A stretch of 9,729 nucleotides of DNA from an uncultured Clostridia bacterium. GTDB lineage: Bacteria > Bacillota > Clostridia > Christensenellales > Aristaeellaceae. A program made the position numbers and the translations under genes. Below, piece by piece: positions 1 through 6,569 of this stretch. The notes under the pieces are model-generated. The model was given only the letters and a program-made list of their open reading frames with translations. It searched no databases and was not told the origin of the DNA. Each line of letters begins with the position of its first letter. Within the stretch, counting starts at the first letter, position 1. The DNA is taken from positions 1-9,729 of the forward strand of contig CAMOIA010000036.1 in NCBI GenBank assembly GCA_946615785.1. The letters run 5' to 3'.

Positions 1-947
1 GTGGTGGATGCAACATTGGCGGCGGGCGTGTTGGAAACTTCCTTGTTCACATACACGTACATCTTCTTGCCCTGATCATCGGTAATGGTCTTGGGCTGTC
101 CGTTTTCCATAACAGGAACCATGGTGCTCTTTTCTGCAGCACTCCACTCTTTGCTGTCAGGAGCGACAGGGCTGTACTTGTATTCAATGCCAACCTGGTA
201 GGGAGTAGAAGTAGAGGTAGGCGTCCAGGTAAAGGTGGCTTCGAGACCATCTTGTTCATAAGCTACTTTATCGCCTTTGGCATTTGTCAGGGGCGAAGTA
301 GCTGCGGGATAGAAGGTTTCAACACCATCATAATTGGTGTAAGTAGTACCTACAGCATTCGTATTCCTGCCATTGGGAGCATTGAAATAAAGGTCTTCGT
401 AATCATGATCGGTAGCCTTGTCATCAGGAGTTTTATCAAAATTAACAGGATAGAAAATACTATCGGGACTTACAGACTTGCCACCAACTCCGACATACTG
501 ATTGTCAATGATCCAAGTGCCGGCAGGAACACCAAAGGCAGCAGCATCAGCAGCAGTAACCTGATAGGGAGTACCAAACTCACCGGAGTCGATTCTTTCA
601 TTCCAGTAAGCAATTTCCGCTTTTGACATGTTTGCAAAGTTGACCAGATAGGGCTTTCCATCATTATTAACTTTCAGAATAGCATCATTCGGAACACCAG
701 GTGTGGTAATAACCTGAATGTTGCTATTCCTGGTGGAAGCGCTGGTGGTCTGAAGATCATAGAACACATAGCCATTCTTGAGCTTCACAGCGGGCACGGG
801 CTGCATGCGGCTGTAGTCGAACATGAACTTCGCGCCATCGGGCAGGGCCTTGGCCCAGGTGTAGGCGTCTTTCTCACGGGCTGCGAACGCGGAAGCGCTG
901 CACAGGACCAGAGCCAGAGCCATGATCAGAGCAAGTGTCTTTTTCAT
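1..947 (-). CDS. Exported protein of unknown function, 3' end cut by window edge
   Basis: An open frame runs from the ATG at 945-947 to the left edge, about 315 codons with no stop, so the C-terminus lies outside the window. The start is supported by AGGAGG at 956-961, eight bases upstream, and by a promoter further up. The protein begins MKKTLALIMALALVLC, then an Ala/Ser stretch ending AFA: a classical Sec signal peptide of about 22 residues. The residue before the Cys is Leu, so a lipobox is unlikely. The visible mature part has no Cys, is rich in Tyr, Asn, Asp, Thr and Pro, and looks like an extracellular beta-rich protein. A segment around residues 240-280 (FTWTPTSTSTPYQVGIEYKY) is vaguely Fn3-like, which is only an impression. 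I do not recognise the family. Base composition is mosaic: the first 60-70 codons are GC-rich like the neighbours (41/60 G+C at 841-900), while the middle is much poorer (20/60 at 421-480). An anchor or cell-wall domain may lie in the missing C-terminus. The frame and export are secure; the function is unknown. Confidence 0.85.
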   Translation of the reverse strand, partial: MKKTLALIMALALVLCSASAFAAREKDAYTWAKALPDGAKFMFDYSRMQPVPAVKLKNGYVFYDLQTTSASTRNSNIQVITTPGVPNDAILKVNNDGKPYLVNFANMSKAEIAYWNERIDSGEFGTPYQVTAADAAAFGVPAGTWIIDNQYVGVGGKSVSPDSIFYPVNFDKTPDDKATDHDYEDLYFNAPNGRNTNAVGTTYTNYDGVETFYPAATSPLTNAKGDKVAYEQDGLEATFTWTPTSTSTPYQVGIEYKYSPVAPDSKEWSAAEKSTMVPVMENGQPKTITDDQGKKMYVYVNKEVSNTPAANVAST

Positions 948-966
948 AACTGTCTCCTCCTAATTC

Positions 967-981
967 CCGGCTCTTGGCCGG
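967..981 (-). promoter_or_regulatory. Small GC hairpin in the 5' leader next to the ribosome site
   Basis: On the minus strand, CCGGC (977-981) and GCCGG (967-971) can pair around the loop CAAGA. The stem ends about five bases before the AGGAGG at 956-961. It may stabilise the mRNA 5' end, as expected for a highly expressed exported protein, or modulate initiation. Only the 5-bp complementarity is seen; the role is a guess. Confidence 0.3.
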
Positions 982-1002
982 TTGAATTTTAAGAACAGCT
1001 GC

Positions 1003-1031
1003 ATTATAGCATGCGGGAAAGGGAAATGCAA
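1003..1031 (-). promoter_or_regulatory. Sigma-A-type promoter of the exported-protein gene
   Basis: Read on the minus strand, a perfect -10 box TATAAT (1003-1008) is preceded by a 17-bp spacer and TTGCAT (1026-1031) as the -35 box. The -35 matches the consensus at only about half its positions, as is common for activator-dependent promoters. Transcription should start near 996, giving a leader of about 50 nt that contains a small GC hairpin and the AGGAGG site. The spacing and the position ahead of a good ribosome site make this convincing. Confidence 0.75.
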
Positions 1032-1036
1032 GGGTT

Positions 1037-1075
1037 TGTGAATGTTTTTTGGAAAAAATTTGAACAAACTGTGAA
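1037..1075 (-). promoter_or_regulatory. Pho-box-like array: four 11-bp-spaced TTCACA-type units
   Basis: On the minus strand, going toward the promoter, the hexamers are TTCACA (1070-1075), TTCAAA (1059-1064), TCCAAA (1048-1053) and TTCACA (1037-1042). Each starts exactly 11 bp after the last, and the -35 box (1026-1031) falls in the same register. Bacillus PhoP binds TT(A/T/C)A(C/T)A hexamers separated by about 5 bp just upstream of a weak -35, and other OmpR-family regulators also bind 11-bp direct repeats. Two units fit that consensus perfectly, one has one mismatch and one is poor. Assignment to PhoP is inference; another OmpR-family regulator is possible. The tract is AT-rich, so chance contributes. 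Confidence 0.5.
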
Positions 1076-1273
1076 CACAATTTCGTCACAATCGCAAACC
1101 CCTTGCGCCGCAAGGCCTGTCGGGCAATTTTTGGCCCGTTCAGCGCCTGTTTTTGCTGGAAATAACAGGAAATGTGACAAAAACTTCATAATTGTAACGA
1201 TTTTCTAACAATTAAGCGCTTTTCTTCAGGCGCCTTCTGCCCCGGATGGGCTTTTTGCGCGCCGGAATGGATC

Positions 1274-2119
1274 TCAGGCCGTGCCCAATGCCCGCAGCCA
1301 GAGGCTCCCGAGGCCTGCAAAAAGCACATTGGCCTCGTTGTCCGGGGAAAAGCCCGGATCCGCGCAGCCGTTTGAAAGCACGGCGTACACCCATTCTGCG
1401 CCTGTATCCAGGCGCAGAAAGCCCGCGTCTGCGCGCGTGCCGCTGGTAAAGCCGGTCTTGCAGCCGCAAAGGATTCGTCCGTTCGTTTCGTCCGCGGAAA
1501 AATCCGCAAGCGGCAGGCGGCGGGGAAAGAAGTTCTTGTACTGCTGGCGCAGGAACATGTCGTCGAACACCGCCCGGTATTTATCCGGCAGAACCTGACC
1601 GCTTTCCATGCGGAAAAGGTATTCGGAAAGTTCCCCGGCCGTCGCCTGGCTGAACGGGCCGCGGGCGATCACGGCGGGGTCGCCTGTGATTTTGCGGTTC
1701 ACGCGGGAGACGGCGGCGCCGTTTTTAACCATATGCGTTTTCACTGCCTCCGCGCCGCCAAGCAGGTCCAGGATCATGTTCGTCGCGGTATTGTCCGATG
1801 TGATCACCATCAGCATGGCGGTATCATGCACGGAAAGGGTCAGCCCGGGGGTAAGATGGCACAGGGTACCGCTGCCGCCTGTGATATCGCTTTCCTTTAA
1901 GGTGAGCATGCGGTCAAGGCGCTCGCGGCCCAGGGCGCACGCTTCCAGCACCGCGCCCAGGATGAAGGTCTTCCCGACGCTTGCCGATTCCAGAAGCAAT
2001 TCCGGCTGATATTCCACGCGCACCCTGCCGTCAAGCGATCGGATGCTGTAGGCTGCGGTGCCGGAAAATGCGCCGATCAGGCGCGCGGCTTCCCGCTCAA
2101 ACAGGGCTTTGTCAAACAT
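1274..2119 (-). CDS. Class A beta-lactamase-fold serine hydrolase without signal peptide
   Basis: This 281-aa protein has the serine beta-lactamase/penicillin-recognising fold (class A, Beta-lactamase2 type). It shows the nucleophile motif SVGK (Ser47, Lys50), the SDN loop (Ser108-Asn110) and KTG (Lys221-Gly223, in CGCKTGFTSG), each at family spacing. After the SDN loop, where class A enzymes carry the ExxLN motif with the deacylating Glu166, the sequence reads VNRKITGDPAVIARG and I see no equivalent Glu. There is no signal peptide or membrane segment: the N-terminus is MFDKALFEREAARLI. Penicillin-targeting enzymes act outside the membrane, so it is probably cytosolic, or the secretion signal is atypical. 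I chose the ATG at 2117-2119 over a TTG at 2140 because GGAGG lies five bases upstream and it gives a tight 8-nt overlap with the previous stop. It is the last gene of the exporter/acyltransferase operon. A carboxypeptidase, esterase or amidase role fits as well as beta-lactamase. Fold is confident, substrate unknown. Confidence 0.85.
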   Translation of the reverse strand: MFDKALFEREAARLIGAFSGTAAYSIRSLDGRVRVEYQPELLLESASVGKTFILGAVLEACALGRERLDRMLTLKESDITGGSGTLCHLTPGLTLSVHDTAMLMVITSDNTATNMILDLLGGAEAVKTHMVKNGAAVSRVNRKITGDPAVIARGPFSQATAGELSEYLFRMESGQVLPDKYRAVFDDMFLRQQYKNFFPRRLPLADFSADETNGRILCGCKTGFTSGTRADAGFLRLDTGAEWVYAVLSNGCADPGFSPDNEANVLFAGLGSLWLRALGTA

Positions 2120-2798
2120 GTCCGCCTCCGGTCCTTTCAAAAATGCCGTCCAGAATGCGCTCGCAAAGCTCCGGCACCTGCTCCTGCAGCGGGACGGAAA
2201 GCGCTTTACAGATGGGCGCTTTCACGCGGAAGGCATGCATTTGCATATCCAGGTGCACGGGCCACATTTTCAGCGCTTTGCCGGTCGCCCTTTCGTACAG
2301 ATCCAGAATATAGAGGAACCCTTCGTTGATTTTCGCCGTGTCGTGCTCGTGGTAGCCGGTGGGCAGCTCCGGGAAAATGATCAGGTTCTGCCCGCCCTTC
2401 AGGGCCTTCATGCTCTCGCGCATAGTGCTGACGGCCCTGGCGTCGTGGTACACGGCGACATGGGGGATGGAGCGCAGAATGGGCGGCAGCACCAGCGAAA
2501 CCGCGGGCGGAATGACGGCGTTGTACAATGGCGCGAGCTTCGCGTCCTCCCGCCACCAGTGGTCCTGCCGCACGTAGGCCGGCACGCTTTTGCGGTCCAG
2601 GGGATCGGCGAAGATCCAGATGCGGCTGTTTTTCATCTCCGGGAAGTCCATCACCATGCGGATGGGGCCGCTGGCCCGTTCGTGGTTGCACACAAAAACG
2701 CAGGGCTCCCCGTCAAAGGGCACTTCCCATTCGGTCGTGACGCGCCTTGTCACAAGGCGTGCTGCCGGAACGATAAAACGGTAAAATCGCTTTCCCAT
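2112..2798 (-). CDS. Divergent PlsC/LPLAT-family acyltransferase-like protein
   Basis: A 228-aa protein with the layout of 1-acylglycerol-phosphate acyltransferases (LPLAT superfamily). An early block CVFVCNHERASGPI (residues 33-46) matches the NH(X4)D catalytic motif, and IIFPELPTG (140-148) matches the acceptor-binding FPEG motif. A basic N-terminus (MGKRFYRFIVPAARLVTRR) could associate with the membrane, as in other PlsC-like enzymes. His39 is present, but the position four residues later, normally Asp, is Gly44, so the usual Asp-His relay is incomplete. Such NH...GP variants may use another acidic residue (Glu40 is adjacent) or not be acyltransferases. I start at the ATG of MGKRF (2796-2798), seven bases after the ABC gene's stop. 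AGGAGG at 2811-2816 is a rather long 12 bases upstream; a TTG at 2825 is the alternative. Context points to lipid or envelope work with the ABC exporter. Superfamily is fairly sure, reaction is not. Confidence 0.75.
   Translation of the reverse strand: MGKRFYRFIVPAARLVTRRVTTEWEVPFDGEPCVFVCNHERASGPIRMVMDFPEMKNSRIWIFADPLDRKSVPAYVRQDHWWREDAKLAPLYNAVIPPAVSLVLPPILRSIPHVAVYHDARAVSTMRESMKALKGGQNLIIFPELPTGYHEHDTAKINEGFLYILDLYERATGKALKMWPVHLDMQMHAFRVKAPICKALSVPLQEQVPELCERILDGIFERTGGGHV
2125..2129 (-). promoter_or_regulatory. Ribosome site that decides the hydrolase start
   Basis: GGAGG on the minus strand lies inside the last codons of the acyltransferase gene, five bases before the ATG at 2117-2119. 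It favours this start over the TTG at 2140 and implies translational coupling through the ATGTTTGA overlap. Confidence 0.7.
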
Positions 2799-2805
2799 GG
2801 GCGCC

Positions 2806-4638
2806 TTACGCCTCCTGCATGGCAATGTCCACGGAAAGGCCGGCGTACTGGCGCGTGAACAGCTCGTAATAATATCCCTTCATCGCCATCAGCTCCCTGT
2901 GGGTGCCGCGCTCCACGATCACGCCGTCGTGCACGCACAAAATGACGTCCGCGTCCACCACGGTGGAAAGCCGGTGCGCGATCATGAAGCTGGTGCGGCC
3001 GCGCGTGACGGTTTTGATGGCCTTCTGGATGGCCTTTTCCGTCACCGTGTCCACGCTGCTCGTGGCCTCGTCCAGCACCAGGATGCGCGGGTCCGCGAGC
3101 AGCGCCCGCGCGAAGGAAAGCAGCTGCCGCTCGCCGGTGGAGAGCATGGAGCCGTCCTCGCCCACGTCGCTGTCAAGGCCCTTTGGCATTTTCAATACCA
3201 CGCTGTCAGCGCTGACCAGCTTCAGCGCGTCCCAGATGGCCTTGTCGCTGGCGTCCGGGCACCCGTAACGAAGGTTTTCCCTGACGCTTCCGGAAAAGAG
3301 GTGCGGCGTCTGCAGAACATACCCGATGGAGGAATGCAGCCACAGCTGGCTGCGCTCGCGGGCGTCCCGCCCGTCAATGAGCACGCGGCCCTGCGTAGGC
3401 TCGTAAAAGCGGCATACCAGATTCACAAGCGTGGTTTTGCCGGCGCCCGTTTCGCCGACGATGGCCACGCTGCTGCCCGCGGCCACGTGCAGGCTGAAGT
3501 GCTCCAGCACGTTCCTGTCGCCGTCGGGATAGCGGAAGGTGACGTCGTCAAACTTCACGTCGCCGATCAGCTTTTCCCAGTTTTCCTTTTTCGGCTGGAA
3601 GGTGTCGCCGTATTTTGCGATCACCTCCGGCGTGTCCGACACGCTGCTCTTTGTGTCCATCAGGCTTGAAAAGCGCTCGATGTTCACCTGCACGTTGGTG
3701 AGCGCCGTCAGCACGTTGATGCAGCTCTGCAGCGGGTCCATCACGCTGATGGCGTAGGACATGAACACCGAAAGCGTGCCCAGCTCCAGGATCTGCTGCC
3801 TTGTCATTTCGCCCCCGCGCCAGATGACGAGGGCCAGCGTGAGGGAGCCGGCGAAGGAAACGAGCGTGCCGATGGTGACGCTCAGGCGGGACGCGCGCAG
3901 GGACTGCCTGTGCATGTCCTCCGTGCGTTTGCCGAAATCTGCGGCCATGCGCTTTTCCACATGCAGGGTCTTGATGACCCTGGCGCCGGTGATGCCCTCG
4001 TTAAAATCGCCGGAAATGGCGGAGTTCAGTTCGCGCACCTTCCGGTTCTGCCGAATCAGCCGGCGGCGGAAGAAGGAGGTGAGCGCCGACGCGCAGGCGA
4101 TGACCGCGATGGCAAGCAGCGCAAGGCGCAGGTTCGTGAGCAGCATGACCGCGAGCACGAACACCACGTAGCTGCCGCTCCAGATAAAGTCCATCAGGTC
4201 CCACGAAACCAGCTCGCCGATCCGGCCGCTGTCGCTCATCACGCGGGCGTGGATCCAGCCGACGCTGTTCTGGTTGAAATAGCTGAAGGAGAGCGTCTGC
4301 AGGTGGTTGAAGGCCGCGTTCCGAAGATCGCGGTTCGTCAAAAGCTCCATGCGGCTGCACAGGTAGGCGGAGAAATAGTTGTTCACCACCTGGAAAACGA
4401 GCACCAGCGCATAGAGCGTGATCAGCAGGGGAAAGGTGTCCGTGGTGCCAAGGGCGATGTTATGGTCGATTACGTGCCGGTTGAAAAGCGGATAAATGGA
4501 ATCCACCAGGCTTGAAAGCACGCCAAGGGAAACCATGACCGCGATCTGTTTCCGGTACGGCTTTGTATAAGGAAGAATCCTTGGGATGCCGAAGAGGCGA
4601 AGGTGTTTGTTTTCGCCCGTCTTTTTGTTTTCCGTCAT
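2806..4638 (-). CDS. ABC exporter half-transporter, consensus-ATPase subunit (BmrD/YheH/LmrD-like)
   Basis: A 610-aa type IV ABC half-exporter: an N-terminal six-helix transmembrane domain (about residues 25-320) fused to a nucleotide-binding domain (about 360-600). The NBD has Walker A GETGAGKT (395-402, Lys401), Q-loop Gln443, Walker B ILVLDEATSSVD with Asp523 and catalytic Glu524, and H-loop His555. Its signature is LSTGERQ (499-505) rather than LSGGQ, a deviation typical of the catalytic-Glu partner in heterodimers such as BmrCD, LmrCD and TM287/288. ATGA fuses its start to the stop of the upstream subunit (4635-4638), so the two should be translated together and dimerise. Relatives export drugs, dyes, lipids or peptides across the cytoplasmic membrane; the substrate cannot be read from the sequence. 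Exporter heterodimer membership is well supported. Confidence 0.93.
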   Translation of the reverse strand: MTENKKTGENKHLRLFGIPRILPYTKPYRKQIAVMVSLGVLSSLVDSIYPLFNRHVIDHNIALGTTDTFPLLITLYALVLVFQVVNNYFSAYLCSRMELLTNRDLRNAAFNHLQTLSFSYFNQNSVGWIHARVMSDSGRIGELVSWDLMDFIWSGSYVVFVLAVMLLTNLRLALLAIAVIACASALTSFFRRRLIRQNRKVRELNSAISGDFNEGITGARVIKTLHVEKRMAADFGKRTEDMHRQSLRASRLSVTIGTLVSFAGSLTLALVIWRGGEMTRQQILELGTLSVFMSYAISVMDPLQSCINVLTALTNVQVNIERFSSLMDTKSSVSDTPEVIAKYGDTFQPKKENWEKLIGDVKFDDVTFRYPDGDRNVLEHFSLHVAAGSSVAIVGETGAGKTTLVNLVCRFYEPTQGRVLIDGRDARERSQLWLHSSIGYVLQTPHLFSGSVRENLRYGCPDASDKAIWDALKLVSADSVVLKMPKGLDSDVGEDGSMLSTGERQLLSFARALLADPRILVLDEATSSVDTVTEKAIQKAIKTVTRGRTSFMIAHRLSTVVDADVILCVHDGVIVERGTHRELMAMKGYYYELFTRQYAGLSVDIAMQEA

Positions 4639-6467
4639 GCTTCTCCACCCCCGATTCCTTCAGGGGACTGCAGGTCGCAGATTTTGCGGTACATGCCGCC
4701 CTGCGCGTACAGGGCCTGGTGCGTGCCCTTTTCCACCACGCGCCCCTTGTCCAGCACCACGATCTCGTCCGCGTCCATGAGGGTCGTCACCCTGTGGCTG
4801 ATGAGGATGCGGGTGGGCTTGTTGGGCATGGCGGCGAGCTCTTTGCGAATGCGCGCGTCCGTGCGCGTGTCCACGGCCGAAAGCGAATCGTCCATCAGCA
4901 GGATGGGACGCTGCAGGATCAGCGTCTGCGCGATGGCCGCGCGCTGCTTCTGCCCGCCGGAGAGGGAAACGCCCCGCTCGCCGACCAGGGTGTCGTAGCC
5001 CTGGGTCATGTTCCCGATGGTCTCCTCAAGCTGCGCGATGCCGGAAACCTCGCGGATCAGGCTGCCGTCCGCTCCTTCGGCGCCGATGGAAATGTTTTCG
5101 CCGATCGTGCGGTTAAACAGGAAGGGCTCCTGCTGCACGATGCCGATGTGGCTGCGCACGTACGCCCTGTCCATTTTGGCAAGGTCGTGCCCGCCCACGG
5201 TGATTTGGCCCTGTCCGTCCTTCAGGTCGTACAGGCGGCAGAGCAGGTACATGAGCGTGCTTTTGCCCGAGCCCGTCGAGCCGAGGATGCCGGTCACCTT
5301 CCCGGCCTTCGCGGTGAAGGAGACGTCTTTCAGCACGTCGCCTTCCTCGCCGTAGCCGAAGGTGACGTGGGAAAAGACGATGTCGCCGGTCATGTCCGGC
5401 CCCTGTGGGATATCTGCCTCGGCCTCTTCTTCAGACCCCAGGATATAGGCGATGCGGTCGATGGACACGCCCGCGCGGCTCATGCCGGAAATGACGCGCC
5501 CGAGCTGGCGCACGGGCCATTCCAGCATGGCGCTGTAGCTGATGAAGGCGATGAACTGGCCCACCGTCATCTGCCCCGCGATGCAGAAAGACGCGCCGAT
5601 GAACAGGATCAGCATCCGCTGCAGGCCGCTGAGCACGTCGCCGCTGGCCCAGAAGGCTGAAAGCAGTTTCATCAGGTGGTCCCACATGCCGGTGTATTCT
5701 TCGTTCGTTTTTTCAAACCGCTCGCGCTCAAAGCTTTCCCTGCCGAACGCGCGCACCACCCTGACGCCGGTCAGGTTTTCCTGGGCCACGGCGGAAAGCA
5801 CGCCCTCTTTTTCGTCCACCACCCGGAAGCTTTTCTGGATGCGCTTATGGAAAAACAGGCTGAAGAGGATGGTGATGGGAATGAACACCGCCGTCACGAT
5901 GGAAAGCCTGGGGCTGATGCCGATCATGAAGTACAGCGCCAGGATGATCTGCAGCGCCGTGCGGATGAGGGTGATGAGCTGGTCGGACAGGAAGGAGCGG
6001 ATGGTCTCCACGTCGTTCGTGCAGCGCTGGATAATGTCGCCCGTGCGGTTCTGGTGGTGCCAGGAAAGCGGGAGCCTGAGTATGTGCAGGTACAGCTTTC
6101 TGCGGGTATGGCGCAGCATGCTCTCCTGCCCGTGCGCGTTCATCATGCGGAACGCCCAGCGGGCGGCGCAGGCAAACAGCGCCAGCACCACCACGGCGAC
6201 GGCGGGAATGTACAGCTTCTGCCTGAGGGCCTCAGTTCCGCCAAGCCGGGCAAGGAGCCCCGCCAGGGGCGCGGGGAGGGAGGGGACCTTTTCACCGAGG
6301 ACGGAGTCCACGATGAAGGAAATCAGCTGCGGGCTGACGAGCTCCAGCAGGGAGGAAAGCCAGCCGAGCAGAACGCTTGCGATAAAGAAGCGCTTGGAGC
6401 CCTCCAGGAGCTGGAAAAGGATTTTCCCGCGTTTTTCAGTTGGCTTGGTTTGGGTTGTATCCGGCAT
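4635..6467 (-). CDS. ABC exporter half-transporter, degenerate-site subunit (BmrC/YheI/LmrC-like)
   Basis: This is also 610 aa from the chosen start and is the first gene of the operon. A transmembrane domain (about residues 20-320) precedes an NBD with Walker A GSTGSGKST (396-404, Lys402), Q-loop in IVQQEPFLF, canonical signature LSGGQ (502-506), Walker B ILLMDDSLSAVD (Asp526) and H-loop His558. The residue after the Walker B Asp is Asp527, not the catalytic Glu, the hallmark of the slow subunit in BmrC/LmrC-type pairs. Its Asp527 and the partner's LSTGE signature meet in one composite site, while the other site has canonical LSGGQ and Glu524. That gives one degenerate and one active site. 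I start at ATG 6465-6467 (MPDTTQTKPTEKRG), with AGAGG five bases upstream. A longer frame from a TTG at 6653 would run through the operon's promoter and adds a non-conserved Arg/Pro-rich stretch. Order and pairing match yheI-yheH. Substrate unknown. Confidence 0.93.
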   Translation of the reverse strand: MPDTTQTKPTEKRGKILFQLLEGSKRFFIASVLLGWLSSLLELVSPQLISFIVDSVLGEKVPSLPAPLAGLLARLGGTEALRQKLYIPAVAVVVLALFACAARWAFRMMNAHGQESMLRHTRRKLYLHILRLPLSWHHQNRTGDIIQRCTNDVETIRSFLSDQLITLIRTALQIILALYFMIGISPRLSIVTAVFIPITILFSLFFHKRIQKSFRVVDEKEGVLSAVAQENLTGVRVVRAFGRESFERERFEKTNEEYTGMWDHLMKLLSAFWASGDVLSGLQRMLILFIGASFCIAGQMTVGQFIAFISYSAMLEWPVRQLGRVISGMSRAGVSIDRIAYILGSEEEAEADIPQGPDMTGDIVFSHVTFGYGEEGDVLKDVSFTAKAGKVTGILGSTGSGKSTLMYLLCRLYDLKDGQGQITVGGHDLAKMDRAYVRSHIGIVQQEPFLFNRTIGENISIGAEGADGSLIREVSGIAQLEETIGNMTQGYDTLVGERGVSLSGGQKQRAAIAQTLILQRPILLMDDSLSAVDTRTDARIRKELAAMPNKPTRILISHRVTTLMDADEIVVLDKGRVVEKGTHQALYAQGGMYRKICDLQSPEGIGGGEA

Positions 6468-6472
6468 GAAAA

Positions 6473-6477
6473 CCTCT
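6473..6477 (-). promoter_or_regulatory. Ribosome site that decides the first ABC gene's start
   Basis: AGAGG on the minus strand sits five bases before ATG 6465-6467. Together with the promoter at 6570-6598, which lies inside any longer reading, it sets the protein at 610 aa. Confidence 0.65.
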
Positions 6478-6489
6478 TTTGACGTTTTG

Positions 6490-6557
6490 CGCCGCGTTTG
6501 ATCGCGGCGGGGAGAAATCAGCGACGGGTTTCGGGGGCGAAACAAAGGCGTCCGCCT
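6490..6557 (-). promoter_or_regulatory. Multi-hairpin leader of the exporter operon
   Basis: The predicted leader is about 95 nt long. In order of transcription it holds AGGC-GGAC-GCCT (6546-6557, 4 bp), a perfect GTTTCG-CCCC-CGAAAC hairpin (6528-6543, 6 bp), and a perfect CGCCGCG-ATCAAA-CGCGGCG hairpin (6490-6509, 7 bp) that ends 12 bases before the ribosome site. None has a T-run typical of an intrinsic terminator. B. subtilis bmrCD is controlled by ribosome-mediated attenuation in its leader, so structure here is worth noting. I see no ATG-started leader peptide in this one. The function is inferred, not shown. Confidence 0.4.
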
Positions 6558-6569
6558 GCAAACGGGCCT

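Larger units (their letters stand above)
948..1273. other. 326-bp intergenic region between the exported-protein gene and the four-gene operon
   Basis: The left third (948-1075) holds the leader, promoter and 11-bp repeat array described separately. The middle has two tandem hairpins: CCTTGC-GCC-GCAAGG at 1101-1115 and CGGGC...GCCCG at 1121-1138 with an 8-nt loop. Neither is followed by a convincing T-run on the minus strand, so they are weak candidates for the operon's terminator. From about 1160 to 1210 the sequence is AT-rich, with TGTGAC (1173-1178) and TGTAAC (1193-1198) motifs. Nearest the hydrolase stop (about 1220-1262) lie imperfect GC-rich complementarities. I see no credible protein-coding frame. 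Confidence 0.5.

Noticed and set aside
47..664. Short frames at 252-626 (plus) and 47-259 and 470-664 (minus)
   Set aside because: They are other-frame shadows of the long minus-strand exported-protein gene, which is open to the left edge and has signal peptide, ribosome site and promoter.
1037..1094. CRP-type site (TGTGA...TCACA) upstream of the exported-protein gene
   Set aside because: Half-site spacing is wrong (11 bp instead of 6), and the direct 11-bp repeat explains the TTCACA units better.
1101..1138. Tandem hairpins as the operon terminator
   Set aside because: The stems are good but no T-run follows on the minus strand, so I list them only as structure in the intergenic region.
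2058..5660. Long plus-strand frames (for example 2058-2858, 2797-3669, 4563-5660)
   Set aside because: They are antisense to clear minus-strand genes, rich in Ala/Arg/His/Val from GC-rich complement codons, and show no domains or ribosome sites.
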